Source: Rhodococcus opacus (lineage in GTDB: Bacteria > Actinomycetota > Actinomycetes > Mycobacteriales > Mycobacteriaceae). From it: DNA of 64,000 bases. The translations under genes were made by a program, and so were the position numbers. The stretch lies in NCBI RefSeq assembly GCF_012396235.1, contig NZ_JAAXPA010000015.1, forward strand, positions 62,001-126,000. The letters are read 5' to 3'. Of this stretch, positions 45,021 through 53,468 are shown piece by piece (within the stretch, counting starts at the first letter, position 1; every line of letters begins with the position of its first letter). The notes beneath the pieces were generated by a model that searched no databases, was not told where the DNA came from, and worked only from the letters and a program-made list of their open reading frames with translations.

Positions 45021-46498
45021 CGTGTCGTGTCCTCGTGAGTGCGGGCCCACCATTGTCGGAAGGTCTCCTTCGGCGGTGAGGGGAGGTCGCGGCTCGCGGT
45101 CCACTTCGACCCCGGGTACGGCAGCGACGTGATGCGCCCCTTCTTGCCGCCCAGCACCCGGCCGATCTTGGACGCCGTCTCGGCGGCGGCGAACCGCTTC
45201 TCCGACCCCATCACGAAGCCCGCGGCCTTCATCGCGAGGTCCTGGCCGCCCGGAAGTCCGTGCCGCTCGGAGTCGACCTGTTCCGCGCGCAGGTGCACCA
45301 GGATGCTGGGGATGTCGATGCGCACCGGGCAGGCATCGAAGCAGGCGCCGCACAGCGTCGACGCGAACGGCAGCGAGGCATTCGGGTCGTCGTGACCGGT
45401 GGTCCCGGTGAGTTGCGGGCTGAGGATCGCGCCGATCGGGCCGGGGTACACCGACCCGTACGCGTGACCGCCCGCCCGCTCGTAGACGGGGCACACGTTC
45501 AGGCAGGCGCTGCAGCGGATGCAGTGGAGCGCCGAACGCCCGACCTCGTCGGCGAGCACGTTGGTGCGACCGTTGTCGAGGAGGACGACGTGGAAGTTCT
45601 GCGGGCCGTCGCCGGGATGCACCCCGGTCCACATGGAGGTGTACGGGTTCATCCGCTCGGCGGTGGACGACCGCGGCAGCAGTTGCATGAACACCTCCAG
45701 GTCGGTGAACGTCGGGACCAGTTTCTCGATGCCCATGAGGGTGATGAGGGTGTCGGGGAGGGTGAGGCACATCCGCCCGTTGCCCTCCGACTCCACCACC
45801 GCGAGGGTCCCGGTTTCCGCGACCCCGAAGTTCGCGCCGCTGATCGCCACCTTCGCGGAGAGGAACTTTCGCCGAAGATGCGCCCGCGCGGCCATCGCCA
45901 GCGCCCGCGGGTCGTCGGTGATGTCCTTGTCGATGCCGGGCATCGATTTCAGGAAGATCTCGCGGATCTCGGCACGGTTGCGGTGGATGGCGGGAACGAG
46001 GATGTGGCTCGGCTTGTCCTCGCCGAGTTGGACGATGAGTTCGGCGAGGTCGGTTTCGATCGCCGCGATCCCGTTCTCCTCGAGGTGCTCGTTGAGGCCC
46101 GTCTCCTGAGTGGCCATCGACTTGACCTTCACGACCTCGTCCGAGCCGGTGGCCCGCACGAGGTCGGTGATGATCCGGTTCGCCTCCTCCGAGTCGCGCG
46201 CCCAGTGGACGGTGCCGCCGCGGGCGGTGACGTTCTCCTCGAACTGCACGAGCAGTTCGGGGAGCCGCGCCATCACGTCCGCCTTCAGGGCGCTGCCCGC
46301 CCGGCGCAGTTCCTCCCAGTCGTCGACCTCGGCGACCGCGGCGATGCGCTTGTTGCGGATGGTGGTGGTGGCCGCGCCGAGATTGGCGCGCAGCTGGGTG
46401 TCCGCGAGTGATTTCCGCGCCGCGTCGGGGAAAGATTCTGTGCCCCGGATGTTTCCGGTGCCCGCATGGAAGGTGGGTGAGCCGAGGAACGTGGTCAT
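45017..46498 (-). CDS. lutB: Lactate utilisation iron-sulfur protein LutB
   Basis: 493 residues from ATG 46498. The N-terminal LUD domain (ATGSDEVVKVKSMATQETGLNEHLEENGIAAIETDLAE) precedes two Cys-rich 4Fe-4S motifs, CIRCSACLNVCPVYER and CGACFDACPVRID, and the LutB C-terminal segment SLPYPGSKWTASRDLP. This is the electron-transfer core of the LutABC L-lactate oxidase complex, which feeds electrons to the respiratory chain. It overlaps lutA and lutC by 4 bases on each side. Confidence 0.96.
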   Translation of the reverse strand: MTTFLGSPTFHAGTGNIRGTESFPDAARKSLADTQLRANLGAATTTIRNKRIAAVAEVDDWEELRRAGSALKADVMARLPELLVQFEENVTARGGTVHWARDSEEANRIITDLVRATGSDEVVKVKSMATQETGLNEHLEENGIAAIETDLAELIVQLGEDKPSHILVPAIHRNRAEIREIFLKSMPGIDKDITDDPRALAMAARAHLRRKFLSAKVAISGANFGVAETGTLAVVESEGNGRMCLTLPDTLITLMGIEKLVPTFTDLEVFMQLLPRSSTAERMNPYTSMWTGVHPGDGPQNFHVVLLDNGRTNVLADEVGRSALHCIRCSACLNVCPVYERAGGHAYGSVYPGPIGAILSPQLTGTTGHDDPNASLPFASTLCGACFDACPVRIDIPSILVHLRAEQVDSERHGLPGGQDLAMKAAGFVMGSEKRFAAAETASKIGRVLGGKKGRITSLPYPGSKWTASRDLPSPPKETFRQWWARTHEDTTR

Positions 46499-47250
46499 GC
46501 GTTGCTCCCGATCTTCTCGGTGCTCGCCAGGATCTCGGCGAGATGGACGGTTCGGACCCCGCTGCGCAGCCGGGACAGTCCGCCGCCGATGTGCATCAGA
46601 CAGGACGAGTCGCCGGCGCTGCACACCTCGGCGCCCGTGCTCAGGACGTTGCCCATCTTGTCGGCGAGCATCGCGGTCGACGTCTCGGAGTTCTTCAGCG
46701 CGAACGTTCCGCCGAAACCGCAACAGGATTCGGCCGCGGGGAGCTCGATCAGCGTCATCCCCCGCACCGCGCGAAGCAGCTGCAGCGGCTTGTCGGCGAC
46801 GCGCAGCATCCGCAGCGAATGGCACGTCGGGTGGTACGTCACCCGGTGGGGGTAGTAGGCGCCGACGTCGGTGACACCGAGGACGTCGACGAGCAGTTCC
46901 GACAGCTCGTACGTCCGGGACGCGACCTCCTCGGCGCGCGTCGCGAGCGATTCGTCGCCGTACCGGCGGGCGACCATCGCATGCTGGTGCCGGACGGATC
47001 CGACGCAGGAACCGGACGGCGCCACCGCGACGTCCCAGGACGGTCCGCTCTCGAACGCCTCCACGTGGTGACGGACGAGCGGCAGCGCCTCGGCCTGGTA
47101 GCCGGTATTGACGTGCATCTGCCCGCAGCACGTCTGCTTCGGCGGGAACACGACCTCGTGGCCGAGCCGCTCGAGGAGACGGACCGTCGACTCAGCGGAT
47201 TCGGGGAACAGGGCATCCGCCAGGCACGTGGCGAACAGGGCGATTCTCAT
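46495..47250 (-). CDS. lutA: Lactate utilisation protein LutA
   Basis: 251 residues from ATG 47250 (GGAG upstream). It has two CCG domains, the Cys-rich motifs of heterodisulfide-reductase and glycolate-oxidase GlcF subunits: FPPKQTCCGQMHVNTGYQAEA with SGSCVGSVRH, and TYHPTCHSLR with AAESCCGFGGTFALKN and GDSSCLMH. It is the first gene of the lutABC operon, which converts L-lactate to pyruvate. Two palindromic FadR-type operators lie just upstream, shared with the divergent regulator. Confidence 0.95.
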   Translation of the reverse strand: MRIALFATCLADALFPESAESTVRLLERLGHEVVFPPKQTCCGQMHVNTGYQAEALPLVRHHVEAFESGPSWDVAVAPSGSCVGSVRHQHAMVARRYGDESLATRAEEVASRTYELSELLVDVLGVTDVGAYYPHRVTYHPTCHSLRMLRVADKPLQLLRAVRGMTLIELPAAESCCGFGGTFALKNSETSTAMLADKMGNVLSTGAEVCSAGDSSCLMHIGGGLSRLRSGVRTVHLAEILASTEKIGSNA

Positions 47251-47272
47251 CGGGTACTCCAACCGGGCTGGG

Positions 47273-47289
47273 CTGTGGTCTGACCACAG
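47273..47289. promoter_or_regulatory. FadR/LutR-type operator 1
   Basis: CTGTGGTC-T-GACCACAG, a perfect 17-bp palindrome, 23 bases upstream of the lutA ATG. The core TGGTCTGACCA matches the FadR-subfamily GntR site pattern (TGGTnnnACCA). Confidence 0.82.
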
Positions 47290-47297
47290 TAGCGCAC

Positions 47298-47312
47298 TGT
47301 GGTCAGACCACA
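47298..47312. promoter_or_regulatory. FadR/LutR-type operator 2
   Basis: TGTGGTC-A-GACCACA, a perfect 15-bp palindrome with its centre 24 bp from that of operator 1. It overlaps the expected -35 area of the divergent regulator, whose -10 TAAACT is at 47318-47323. Confidence 0.82.
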
Positions 47313-47329
47313 CCAGGTAAACTTTGATC

Positions 47330-48025
47330 GTGCGCACACACGAGGTCGTCCTGCACCGCATCGAGCAGGATCTGGCGGCCGGCAAACTCACCGTCGGCGG
47401 TCGCCTGCCGGCCGAACGCGCACTCGCGGAGGAACTCGGCGTCGGACGCTCGTCCGTCCGCGAGGCCATGCGCGTGCTCGAGGCGATGGGCATCGTCCGC
47501 ACCGCCGTCGGGTCCGGACCGGACGCAGGCGCGATCGTGGCCGCCGACCCGGCCGCATCCATCGGCGCGGCCCTCCGACTGCACATGGCGACGCGCACGC
47601 TGCCCATCCGCGACGTGGTCCAGACGCGAACGCTGCTCGAGTCGTGGGCGGTGCAGGAAGCCGCCGGGCAGGCCCGCGACCTCGACTTCTCGGCCATCGA
47701 CACACTGCTCGACGCAATGGACGACGAGGGGCTCTCACCCGAGGCGTTCCACCGGCTCGACGCCGACCTGCACGTCGCGATGGCCGGACTCGCGGGCAAC
47801 GTCCTCGTCGAGGCGATGATGGTTTCGCTCCGCGACTCCATTCACGGCTACGTCATGCAGGCCGTTCCGCTCCTCGACGACTGGCCTGCGGTCGCGACCC
47901 ACCTCCGCTGCGAGCACCGCGGCATCGTCGCCGCCCTTCGTGACGGACACGGCGCCGAGGCCGCCGGCCTGGTACGGGAGCACATCGAGGGCTTCTACGG
48001 GCGTTTCGCACCCGTGCGTGGGTGA
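47330..48025 (+). CDS. FadR-subfamily GntR regulator of lutABC
   Basis: 231 residues from GTG 47330, which lies 6 bases after a TAAACT -10 element and is probably a leaderless start (a TTG at 47324 is the alternative). The HTH reads IEQDLAAGKLTVGGRLPAERALAEELGVGRSSVREAMRVLEAMGI. The helical FCD domain has metal-ligand positions in FHRLDADLHVAMAGLAGN and HLRCEHRGIVAALRDG. It is divergent from lutABC and two operators lie between them, so it is the lactate-responsive repressor (LldR/LutR-like). The C-terminus RFAPVRG is encoded by an 18-bp repeat shared with other genes. Confidence 0.93.
   Translation: MRTHEVVLHRIEQDLAAGKLTVGGRLPAERALAEELGVGRSSVREAMRVLEAMGIVRTAVGSGPDAGAIVAADPAASIGAALRLHMATRTLPIRDVVQTRTLLESWAVQEAAGQARDLDFSAIDTLLDAMDDEGLSPEAFHRLDADLHVAMAGLAGNVLVEAMMVSLRDSIHGYVMQAVPLLDDWPAVATHLRCEHRGIVAALRDGHGAEAAGLVREHIEGFYGRFAPVRG
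48001..48018 (+). repeat. 3'-end repeat, variant copy
   Basis: GCGTTTCGCACCCGTGCG, 16 of 18 identical to the copies at 52545-52562 and 61207-61224. It encodes the C-terminal RFAPV of the FadR-type regulator and runs towards its stop codon. Confidence 0.65.
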
Positions 48026-48197
48026 CGTGTAGAGGCGGGCGGCGATTGGGCGAGTACAGCATCGGCACCGCCGCCGAGTTGGAGAGGTGACCAGACCAGT
48101 GATCCGTCGTGTCGCTGGTGCTCGAAGCTAGGATCGTGTGACACAAGCGGCAACACCATGCAGTTCGCGGGCGTGGTTTCGTGGGGAGAATCGGGCC

Positions 48198-48845
48198 ATG
48201 GCGGACGAGCAGCGCAAGACGGTCGGTGTCTTGTCGCGCGCATTCGCCATCATCGACGCCGTCGAGTTACGACCGATGATCACCAGCGAGCTTGCGCGCA
48301 CTGTCGGCTTGTCGAAGTCGACCACCCAACGTCTCGTGGCCGAGCTCGCGCACTATGGCTACCTGCGGCGAGATGCCGAGGGCCGATACTGGCTCGGGTA
48401 TCGCTTCACTGCGGCGGGGATGACTGATATCGCCATGCCGGTGCTTCGGGAGCTGAGCGAGGGCACCGGTGAGTCCTCGCAGTTGTGGGTCCGGCGCGGT
48501 GACCTGCGCTTGTGCGCCGCCAGTGTCGAATCGTCGAACGAACTACGGGCCACCATGCCGGTCGGCACCACATTTCCGCTGGCGGAAGGGTCGAGCGGTC
48601 ACGTGCTGGCCGGCGATTTCGACAACGACCCCGTCGCGCGACGCCGCGGCTGGTGGCAGACGCTCTCCGAGCGGGTTCCCGGCCTCGGCTCGGTCAGTGC
48701 ACCGGTACGAGTACACGGCGAGATCGTCGCGTCGGTATGCGTGTCGGGCCCACTGCACCGGCTCGGTGACGATCCCGGCCCCCGCCTCGGTCCCTCGGCC
48801 ATCGACGCCGCTCATCGCATCGAAAAGTCACTTCTCGACTCCTGA
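48198..48845 (+). CDS. IclR-family regulator
   Basis: 215 residues from ATG 48198, with GGGGAG upstream. The winged HTH covers about residues 10-65 (VLSRAFAIIDAVELRPMITSELARTVGLSKSTTQRLVAELAHYGYL). The effector domain includes ELSEGTGESSQLWVRRGDLRLCAASVESSNELRATMPVGTTFPLAEGSSGHVLAG and VSAPVRVHGEIVASVCVSGP. It is slightly shorter than typical IclR proteins (240-260). It lies upstream of, and in the same direction as, the CoA-transferase, carrier and lyase genes. The palindromes at 48950-48988 are its likely binding sites. Confidence 0.9.
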   Translation: MADEQRKTVGVLSRAFAIIDAVELRPMITSELARTVGLSKSTTQRLVAELAHYGYLRRDAEGRYWLGYRFTAAGMTDIAMPVLRELSEGTGESSQLWVRRGDLRLCAASVESSNELRATMPVGTTFPLAEGSSGHVLAGDFDNDPVARRRGWWQTLSERVPGLGSVSAPVRVHGEIVASVCVSGPLHRLGDDPGPRLGPSAIDAAHRIEKSLLDS

Positions 48846-48949
48846 CCCGGACGCCGGCTCGCCGCGGCGGGTGCGTCTCTTCTTGTCGTCTCGACCTGTG
48901 CCGGCCGGCATGCATCGTTGCGCTCTGTGACCCGGAGCACTATGGTTGC

Positions 48950-48988
48950 CCCATTATTCGGGCCACAATGACCCAAATAATGGGTCAT
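48950..48988. promoter_or_regulatory. Paired operator before the CoA-transferase operon
   Basis: ATGACCCA-AATAA-TGGGTCAT (48968-48988) is a perfect 8-bp inverted repeat. The core CCCATTATTTGGG, read on the minus strand, recurs as CCCATTATTCGGG at 48950-48962 on the plus strand. They are 41-79 bases before the CoA-transferase ATG. IclR control is inferred from position. Confidence 0.65.
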
Positions 48989-49028
48989 CACGAAGGTTGA
49001 TCGCATCGCCGACAGGAATCGGAGCGTC

Positions 49029-50249
49029 ATGAACAACGCCACCACAGGTCCGCTCGACGGCATCACTGTCCTGGAACTGGGCAACTTCATCGCAGCGCCC
49101 TTCGCGACTCGGCTGCTGGCTGATTTCGGCGCCGAGGTCATCAAGATCGAACGTCCCGACGGTGGTGACGAGCTGCGCGGTTGGCGTCGCAGCAGGGGCA
49201 CCACCTCGATGATGTATCGCACCATCGCCCGCAACAAACGATCGGTGACGCTCGATTTGAAGAGCGCCGAGGGGCAGCAGCTGGTGCTCGACCTGGCCAC
49301 CAACGTCGATGTCGTGATCGAGAACTTTCGCCCCGGCACACTCGAACGCTGGAACATCGGACCCGAACAGTTACAGGCAGCCAACCCGGACATCGCCCTG
49401 GTCCGGATCTCCGGCTACGGCCAGAACGGCCCCTATGCGCAGCGCGCCGGCTTCGGTGGCGTCGCTGAGGCGTTCGGTGGGTTGCGGTATGTGACCGGCT
49501 ATCCCGACCGTGAGCCGGTGCGTCCGGCAGCACCGCTGGGCGACACCCTCGCCGGTCTCTACGGCGCGGTCAGCGCGTTGATGATGCTTCTGGCCAAAGC
49601 CCGCGGCGGCGACCACCCGCGACCCAAGGTCGCCGACGTCGCACTCTACGAATCGGTCTTCATGGCGATGGAGTCGCTGACCGCTGACTTCGACGCCTAT
49701 GCCATGGTGCGCGAGCGCACCGCCGGCAATCTTCCCGGTGTGGTGCCCAGCGGCTCCTACCCGTGTGCCGACGGCTCGGTTCTGATCGCCGGGAACGCCA
49801 GCGGAGTCTTCGCCAGGCTGATGAACGCCGTCGGCCGCCCGGACCTGGCGAGTGATCCCGACCTGGTCGACGGCACCAAACGCTACCTACGGGAAGACGT
49901 TCTCGACGAGGCGATCGTGGCATGGACGACGACCAGATCCACGAGAGACGTGGTCACCGAACTGTCCGACGCCGGTGTCCCGGCAAGCGACGTCTACGAC
50001 GCTGCCCGCATCGTCTCCGACGAGCACTATCTGGCCCGCGGGATGATCCAGCCGTTCAAGGTCGACGTCGAAGACGGCTCGTCCGAGGAGGTGCGCTTCC
50101 CCGGCGTGGTACCTCAGTTCGACGGCCAGGCAACGAAAGTCGGATGGTTGGGGCCTGATCTCGGTGCCGACACCGAGCCGGTACTGGGCCGGATGCTGGG
50201 CCTGACGCCCGAGCGCCTGAACGCACTGCGCACGGCAGGCGTCATCTGA
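49029..50249 (+). CDS. CaiB/BaiF-family CoA-transferase (possible SUGCT-like)
   Basis: 406 residues. Class III features are LDGITVLELGNFIAAPFATRLLADFGAEVIKIERPDGGDE, NKRSVTLDLKSAEGQQ, FRPGTLERW and the predicted catalytic Asp in PAAPLGDTLAGLYGA. It forms an operon with an SLC13/MatC-type carrier and an HMG-CoA lyase. The human relative SUGCT transfers CoA from succinyl-CoA to 3-hydroxymethylglutarate or glutarate. That activity here would deliver HMG-CoA to the lyase. The substrate is inferred from neighbours only. Confidence 0.9.
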   Translation: MNNATTGPLDGITVLELGNFIAAPFATRLLADFGAEVIKIERPDGGDELRGWRRSRGTTSMMYRTIARNKRSVTLDLKSAEGQQLVLDLATNVDVVIENFRPGTLERWNIGPEQLQAANPDIALVRISGYGQNGPYAQRAGFGGVAEAFGGLRYVTGYPDREPVRPAAPLGDTLAGLYGAVSALMMLLAKARGGDHPRPKVADVALYESVFMAMESLTADFDAYAMVRERTAGNLPGVVPSGSYPCADGSVLIAGNASGVFARLMNAVGRPDLASDPDLVDGTKRYLREDVLDEAIVAWTTTRSTRDVVTELSDAGVPASDVYDAARIVSDEHYLARGMIQPFKVDVEDGSSEEVRFPGVVPQFDGQATKVGWLGPDLGADTEPVLGRMLGLTPERLNALRTAGVI

Positions 50250-50330
50250 CCCGCGGGCTTCCGCCGCCCCTCTGCTCCCTGGTGCAGCCGCACCTTTCCC
50301 GTTTGCCCCGCACGGAAAGAACACGGTCCC

Positions 50331-51656
50331 ATGGTCTACGCCATCTCCATCCTCGCCCTCGTACTGATCTTCACCATCGCCACCAAGGTGCCGATCAACA
50401 TGGGCATCCTCGCCTTCGCCGGCGCCTTCCTCGTCGGCGGATGGGTGTCGGGGATCCCGATCGACGACATCGTCGACGCATTTCCCGGTGACATCTTCCT
50501 GATCGTCGCCGGCATCACCCTGCTGTTCGCCATCGCCAAGGCCAACGGCACCATCAACATCATCGTCGAATCGGCCCTACGCCTGGTCCACGGACGGCGC
50601 TGGGCGCTGGTGTGGATGATGTTCCTGCTCTCCGGCGCGCTGATGGCCCTGGGATCACCGATGGCGGCAGGCATGCTCGCCCCCATCGCCATGCGGCTGG
50701 CCGGGAAAAAGAAGATCAACCCCCTGCTGATGGGCATGGCCATCAACCACGGCGCTCTGGGATGCGCGTTCTCGCCCATCACGATCTACGGTGCCTTCGT
50801 CAACGGATTGATCAAATCCGCCGGGTACGAGGCGAACCCGATGCTGCTGTTCATCGTTCCCTTCGCACTGAACACCCTGTTCCTCGCCGTACTGTTCGCC
50901 ATCTACGGCCGCGACCTGCTCCACGAGCTGCCCGAAGACCGTGACGAGATCACCGGCGCCAGCGCAGGCGCACCGACCCGCCCCCATCCCAGCCCGGGAT
51001 CTGGCACCGCCTCCGCGACCGCCGTCCTGCCCGACGTCGACGTCATCGGCCACACCCCGTTCAACCGGGAACGGGTCGCGACGCTCATCGGAATCCTGCT
51101 CCTGGCAGTAGGTTCGGTGGCCTTCAACGTCGACGTCGGAGTCAGCTCGATCTGTATCAGCACGGTCCTGCTGCTGATGGCCCCGAAGAAGATGCCCCGG
51201 ATCGAAGACAAGGTGGCGTGGCCGGCCGTCGTGCTGGTGTGCGGCATGCTCACCTACATGACGGTGCTCAAACAAAACGGCACCCTCGACTTCCTCGGCG
51301 ACGCCGCCACCCACCTCGGCTCCCCTCTCGCCGCCGCGCTGATCCTGCTGTACGCCGCCGCGATCATCTCCGCGGTCGGCTCCTCGATCGGCACCCTGGG
51401 CATCGCGCTGCCGCTGGCCGCACCCATGCTCGCCGCCGGGGAACTCGGCGCGCTGGGATTCATCATCGCGCTGGCCTTCGCCTCCACCGTCGTCGACGTC
51501 AGCCCCTTCGCCACGAACGGATCCATCGTGGTGGCCGAGGCCGACGTCGAAGACCGTCAACGGTTCCAGCGCAGCGTCCTGGCCTACTGCGGCCTGGTCG
51601 TGCTCCTCGCCCCGCTGGTGGCCTGGGCCCTGATCGTCGTTCCCACCTCGCTCTGA
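50331..51656 (+). CDS. SLC13/MatC-type dicarboxylate carrier
   Basis: 441 residues with about 11 membrane helices. The N-terminus (VYAISILALVLIFTIATKVPINMGILAFAGAFLVGG) is a MatC-type dicarboxylate carrier domain. The half-repeats ALGSPMAAGMLAPIAMRLAG and AVGSSIGTLGIALPLAAPMLAA sit where SLC13/DASS carriers have substrate-binding SNT-like loops. A hydrophilic central loop (HELPEDRDEITG ... HTPFNRERV) joins the two halves. It would import an organic diacid. It is placed between the CoA-transferase and the lyase and is presumably the uptake step of that pathway. Confidence 0.9.
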   Translation: MVYAISILALVLIFTIATKVPINMGILAFAGAFLVGGWVSGIPIDDIVDAFPGDIFLIVAGITLLFAIAKANGTINIIVESALRLVHGRRWALVWMMFLLSGALMALGSPMAAGMLAPIAMRLAGKKKINPLLMGMAINHGALGCAFSPITIYGAFVNGLIKSAGYEANPMLLFIVPFALNTLFLAVLFAIYGRDLLHELPEDRDEITGASAGAPTRPHPSPGSGTASATAVLPDVDVIGHTPFNRERVATLIGILLLAVGSVAFNVDVGVSSICISTVLLLMAPKKMPRIEDKVAWPAVVLVCGMLTYMTVLKQNGTLDFLGDAATHLGSPLAAALILLYAAAIISAVGSSIGTLGIALPLAAPMLAAGELGALGFIIALAFASTVVDVSPFATNGSIVVAEADVEDRQRFQRSVLAYCGLVVLLAPLVAWALIVVPTSL

Positions 51657-51684
51657 CCCCCTGCCCTCTCGAGAAGGTTCTCGC

Positions 51685-52569
51685 ATGCCCGTCACCATCA
51701 CCGACGTCGTCCTGCGCGACGGTCTACAGGACGAGAACGTCCTCGTCGCCACCGACGACAAACTCACCATCGCCGACGCGCTGGTGGCAGCCGGAGTCCG
51801 GCAGATCGAAGCCGTGTCCTTCGTCTCGCCCACCCGCGTTCCTCAGATGGCCGACGCCGACGCACTCATCGCCCGGTTGCAGCCCTACCGCGCCACCACA
51901 CAGGTCAGCGCGTTGGCACTGAACGCCACCGGGGTCCACCGTGCAGTGGCAGCCGGAGTCGACGTCGTGCACATCGCGGCATCGGCCAGTTCCGCACACA
52001 GCCGAGCGAACGCCGGCAAGTCTGCTGCACAGGCCCTCGAGGACCTGTCCCAGGCGGTGGCCCGCTACCCGGAGCAACGGTTCCTCGGCGGGATATCCAC
52101 CGCATTCGTCTGCCCGTTCGAGGGAACCGTCTCACCCACCCGGTTGGTAGAGGTCGCCGAACAGTTCGCAGCCATGGGGATACGCGCCCTGGGGCTGGCC
52201 GACACCCTGGGCACCGCCACCACCGAGCACGTGCTCACCGCGGTGGGCGCCGTGTGCGAAGCACTGCCCGACATCACCATCGGACTGCATCTGCACAACG
52301 CCGACGGCCAAGCGCTCACCACCGCCCTGCAGGCGGCACGCCATCTGGGGATCGCACACTTCGACAGCGCGGTCGGCGGATACGGCGGGTGCCCCTTCGC
52401 GCCGGGCGCACACGGCAACCTCGCGACCGAGGAGCTGGTCGCGCATTTTCACAGTCATGATGTGGAAACCGGCATCGATCAGGCGCAGGTCAGCGCCGCA
52501 GCATCGTTGGTCAAGCGTGTCCTCGCAGCCTCACCGCAGCTCTCGCGCTTCGCGCCCGTGCGTGGTTGA
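51685..52569 (+). CDS. Hydroxymethylglutaryl-CoA lyase
   Basis: 294 residues of the DRE-TIM metallolyase family: DVVLRDGLQDE at strand 1 (Arg-Asp), EAVSFVSPTRVPQMADAD, GLADTLGTATTEHV, the metal-binding His pair in GLHLHNADGQA and the HMGL signature GGYGGCPFAPGAHGN with the catalytic Cys. It cleaves HMG-CoA to acetoacetate and acetyl-CoA. It is the last gene of the IclR-associated operon. The C-terminal RFAPVRG comes from the 3'-end repeat, and the stop codon lies within a long hairpin shared with the convergent GntR gene. Confidence 0.92.
   Translation: MPVTITDVVLRDGLQDENVLVATDDKLTIADALVAAGVRQIEAVSFVSPTRVPQMADADALIARLQPYRATTQVSALALNATGVHRAVAAGVDVVHIAASASSAHSRANAGKSAAQALEDLSQAVARYPEQRFLGGISTAFVCPFEGTVSPTRLVEVAEQFAAMGIRALGLADTLGTATTEHVLTAVGAVCEALPDITIGLHLHNADGQALTTALQAARHLGIAHFDSAVGGYGGCPFAPGAHGNLATEELVAHFHSHDVETGIDQAQVSAAASLVKRVLAASPQLSRFAPVRG
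52545..52562 (+). repeat. 3'-end repeat
   Basis: GCGCTTCGCGCCCGTGCG, identical to 61207-61224. Here it encodes the C-terminal RFAPV of the HMG-CoA lyase and forms the outer arm of the following hairpin. Confidence 0.8.
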
Positions 52570-52600
52570 GGAGTCTCTGGACTCGTCAACCGCTCACGGG
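52555..52600. terminator. Long bidirectional hairpin covering two stop codons
   Basis: CCCGTG-(3)-GGTTGA-G-GAGTC, loop TCTG, GACTC-G-TCAACC-(3)-CACGGG: an interrupted 17-bp stem. It contains the HMG-CoA lyase stop (52567-52569) and the convergent GntR stop (52586-52588), so it can end transcription from both sides. Confidence 0.82.
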
Positions 52601-53299
52601 GCGGTACGCCCCCAGGATCTGCGCCTCGGCGTCTTCGAGGTAGGTCTTGAGTAGCTGACCTGCGGCTTCGGTGTTGCCCGCGACCAGTGCGTCGTAGATC
52701 TCGTGATTGCGGGTGAGGTACGGGCCGTGGAATCGGTGGGCGTCGTCCATGACGTGGAAGACGAGTCGCGCCTCGTTCCACACGCTGCGCATGAGTTCGT
52801 CGATGCGATTGCTGTTGTTGAGGCTCGCGAGGGCGCTGTGGAAGTGGATGTCCGCGGTGCCGACTCCGGTCCAGTCCTCGACGGCGTACCGCTCGTCGGC
52901 CAGGTCCAGGGCCTCGGCCACGCGCGACAGGTCGCCTGTGGCGGGGTCGAATCCGTTGACGCCCGCGCATTCGACGACGCGGCGGCAGATGTACAGCTCG
53001 GTGATGTCCTCGGCCGTGGGCACGCGGACGAAGACGCCGCGGTTGAGTTCGTGCGCGACCAGTCGGTCTTCGATCAGGATCTGGAAGGCCTCGCGCACCG
53101 TGTTGCGGGAGACGTCGAGGGCGGCGCAGATGTCGGGTTCGGAGAGACGCGCCCCTGGTCGGAACGTTCCGTCGATGATCGCGTCCCGCAGAATGCCGGC
53201 CACCCGGGTGGTCCTGCTGGTGCGTTCGAGCAGGCCGCGGTGAGCGGCCAGGCGGGAATGCGCATCGCCGCGAAGGGCATTCGAGCTGGTCAAGTCCAC
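52586..53299 (-). CDS. GntR-family (FadR/FCD) regulator of the oxoproline cluster
   Basis: 237 residues. The HTH (TTRVAGILRDAIIDGTFRPGARLSEPDICAALDVSRNTVREAFQIL) is followed by an FCD-type helical domain with possible metal ligands in IHFHSALASLNNSNR and TRNHEIYDALVAGN. GTG 53299 is the longest start, but its GAGGA is too close. TTG 53293 with GAGGAG at 5-6 bases is an alternative. It is divergent from the MFS gene that leads the pxp/GDH operon, and a palindrome sits inside that operon's promoter, so repression relieved by a pathway acid is likely. Confidence 0.9.
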   Translation of the reverse strand: MDLTSSNALRGDAHSRLAAHRGLLERTSRTTRVAGILRDAIIDGTFRPGARLSEPDICAALDVSRNTVREAFQILIEDRLVAHELNRGVFVRVPTAEDITELYICRRVVECAGVNGFDPATGDLSRVAEALDLADERYAVEDWTGVGTADIHFHSALASLNNSNRIDELMRSVWNEARLVFHVMDDAHRFHGPYLTRNHEIYDALVAGNTEAAGQLLKTYLEDAEAQILGAYRPVSG

Positions 53300-53383
53300 T
53301 CCTCAGGTTTTGATCTCGACCGCAATCATAGTTGTGAGCTCGGTTCCGCGATGAATTCCATGTTAAACGATCCTCTCAGGGTA

Positions 53384-53412
53384 TTGCAGGATCGTTGAAC
53401 GATTTGTACCGT
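53384..53412 (+). promoter_or_regulatory. Promoter with embedded GntR operator
   Basis: -35 TTGCAG (53384-53389), 17 bases, -10 TACCGT (53407-53412). The palindrome ATCGTT-G-AACGAT (53391-53403) fills the spacer, so a bound repressor would block polymerase. A related half-site, GTTAAACGAT, lies at 53362-53371. It precedes the MFS gene at 53469. Confidence 0.65.
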
Positions 53413-53468
53413 GATGGGAGTTACACCGTTTCTTCCGGCAGTTACATCCCTTCTTCAGGCGAGGTGCC

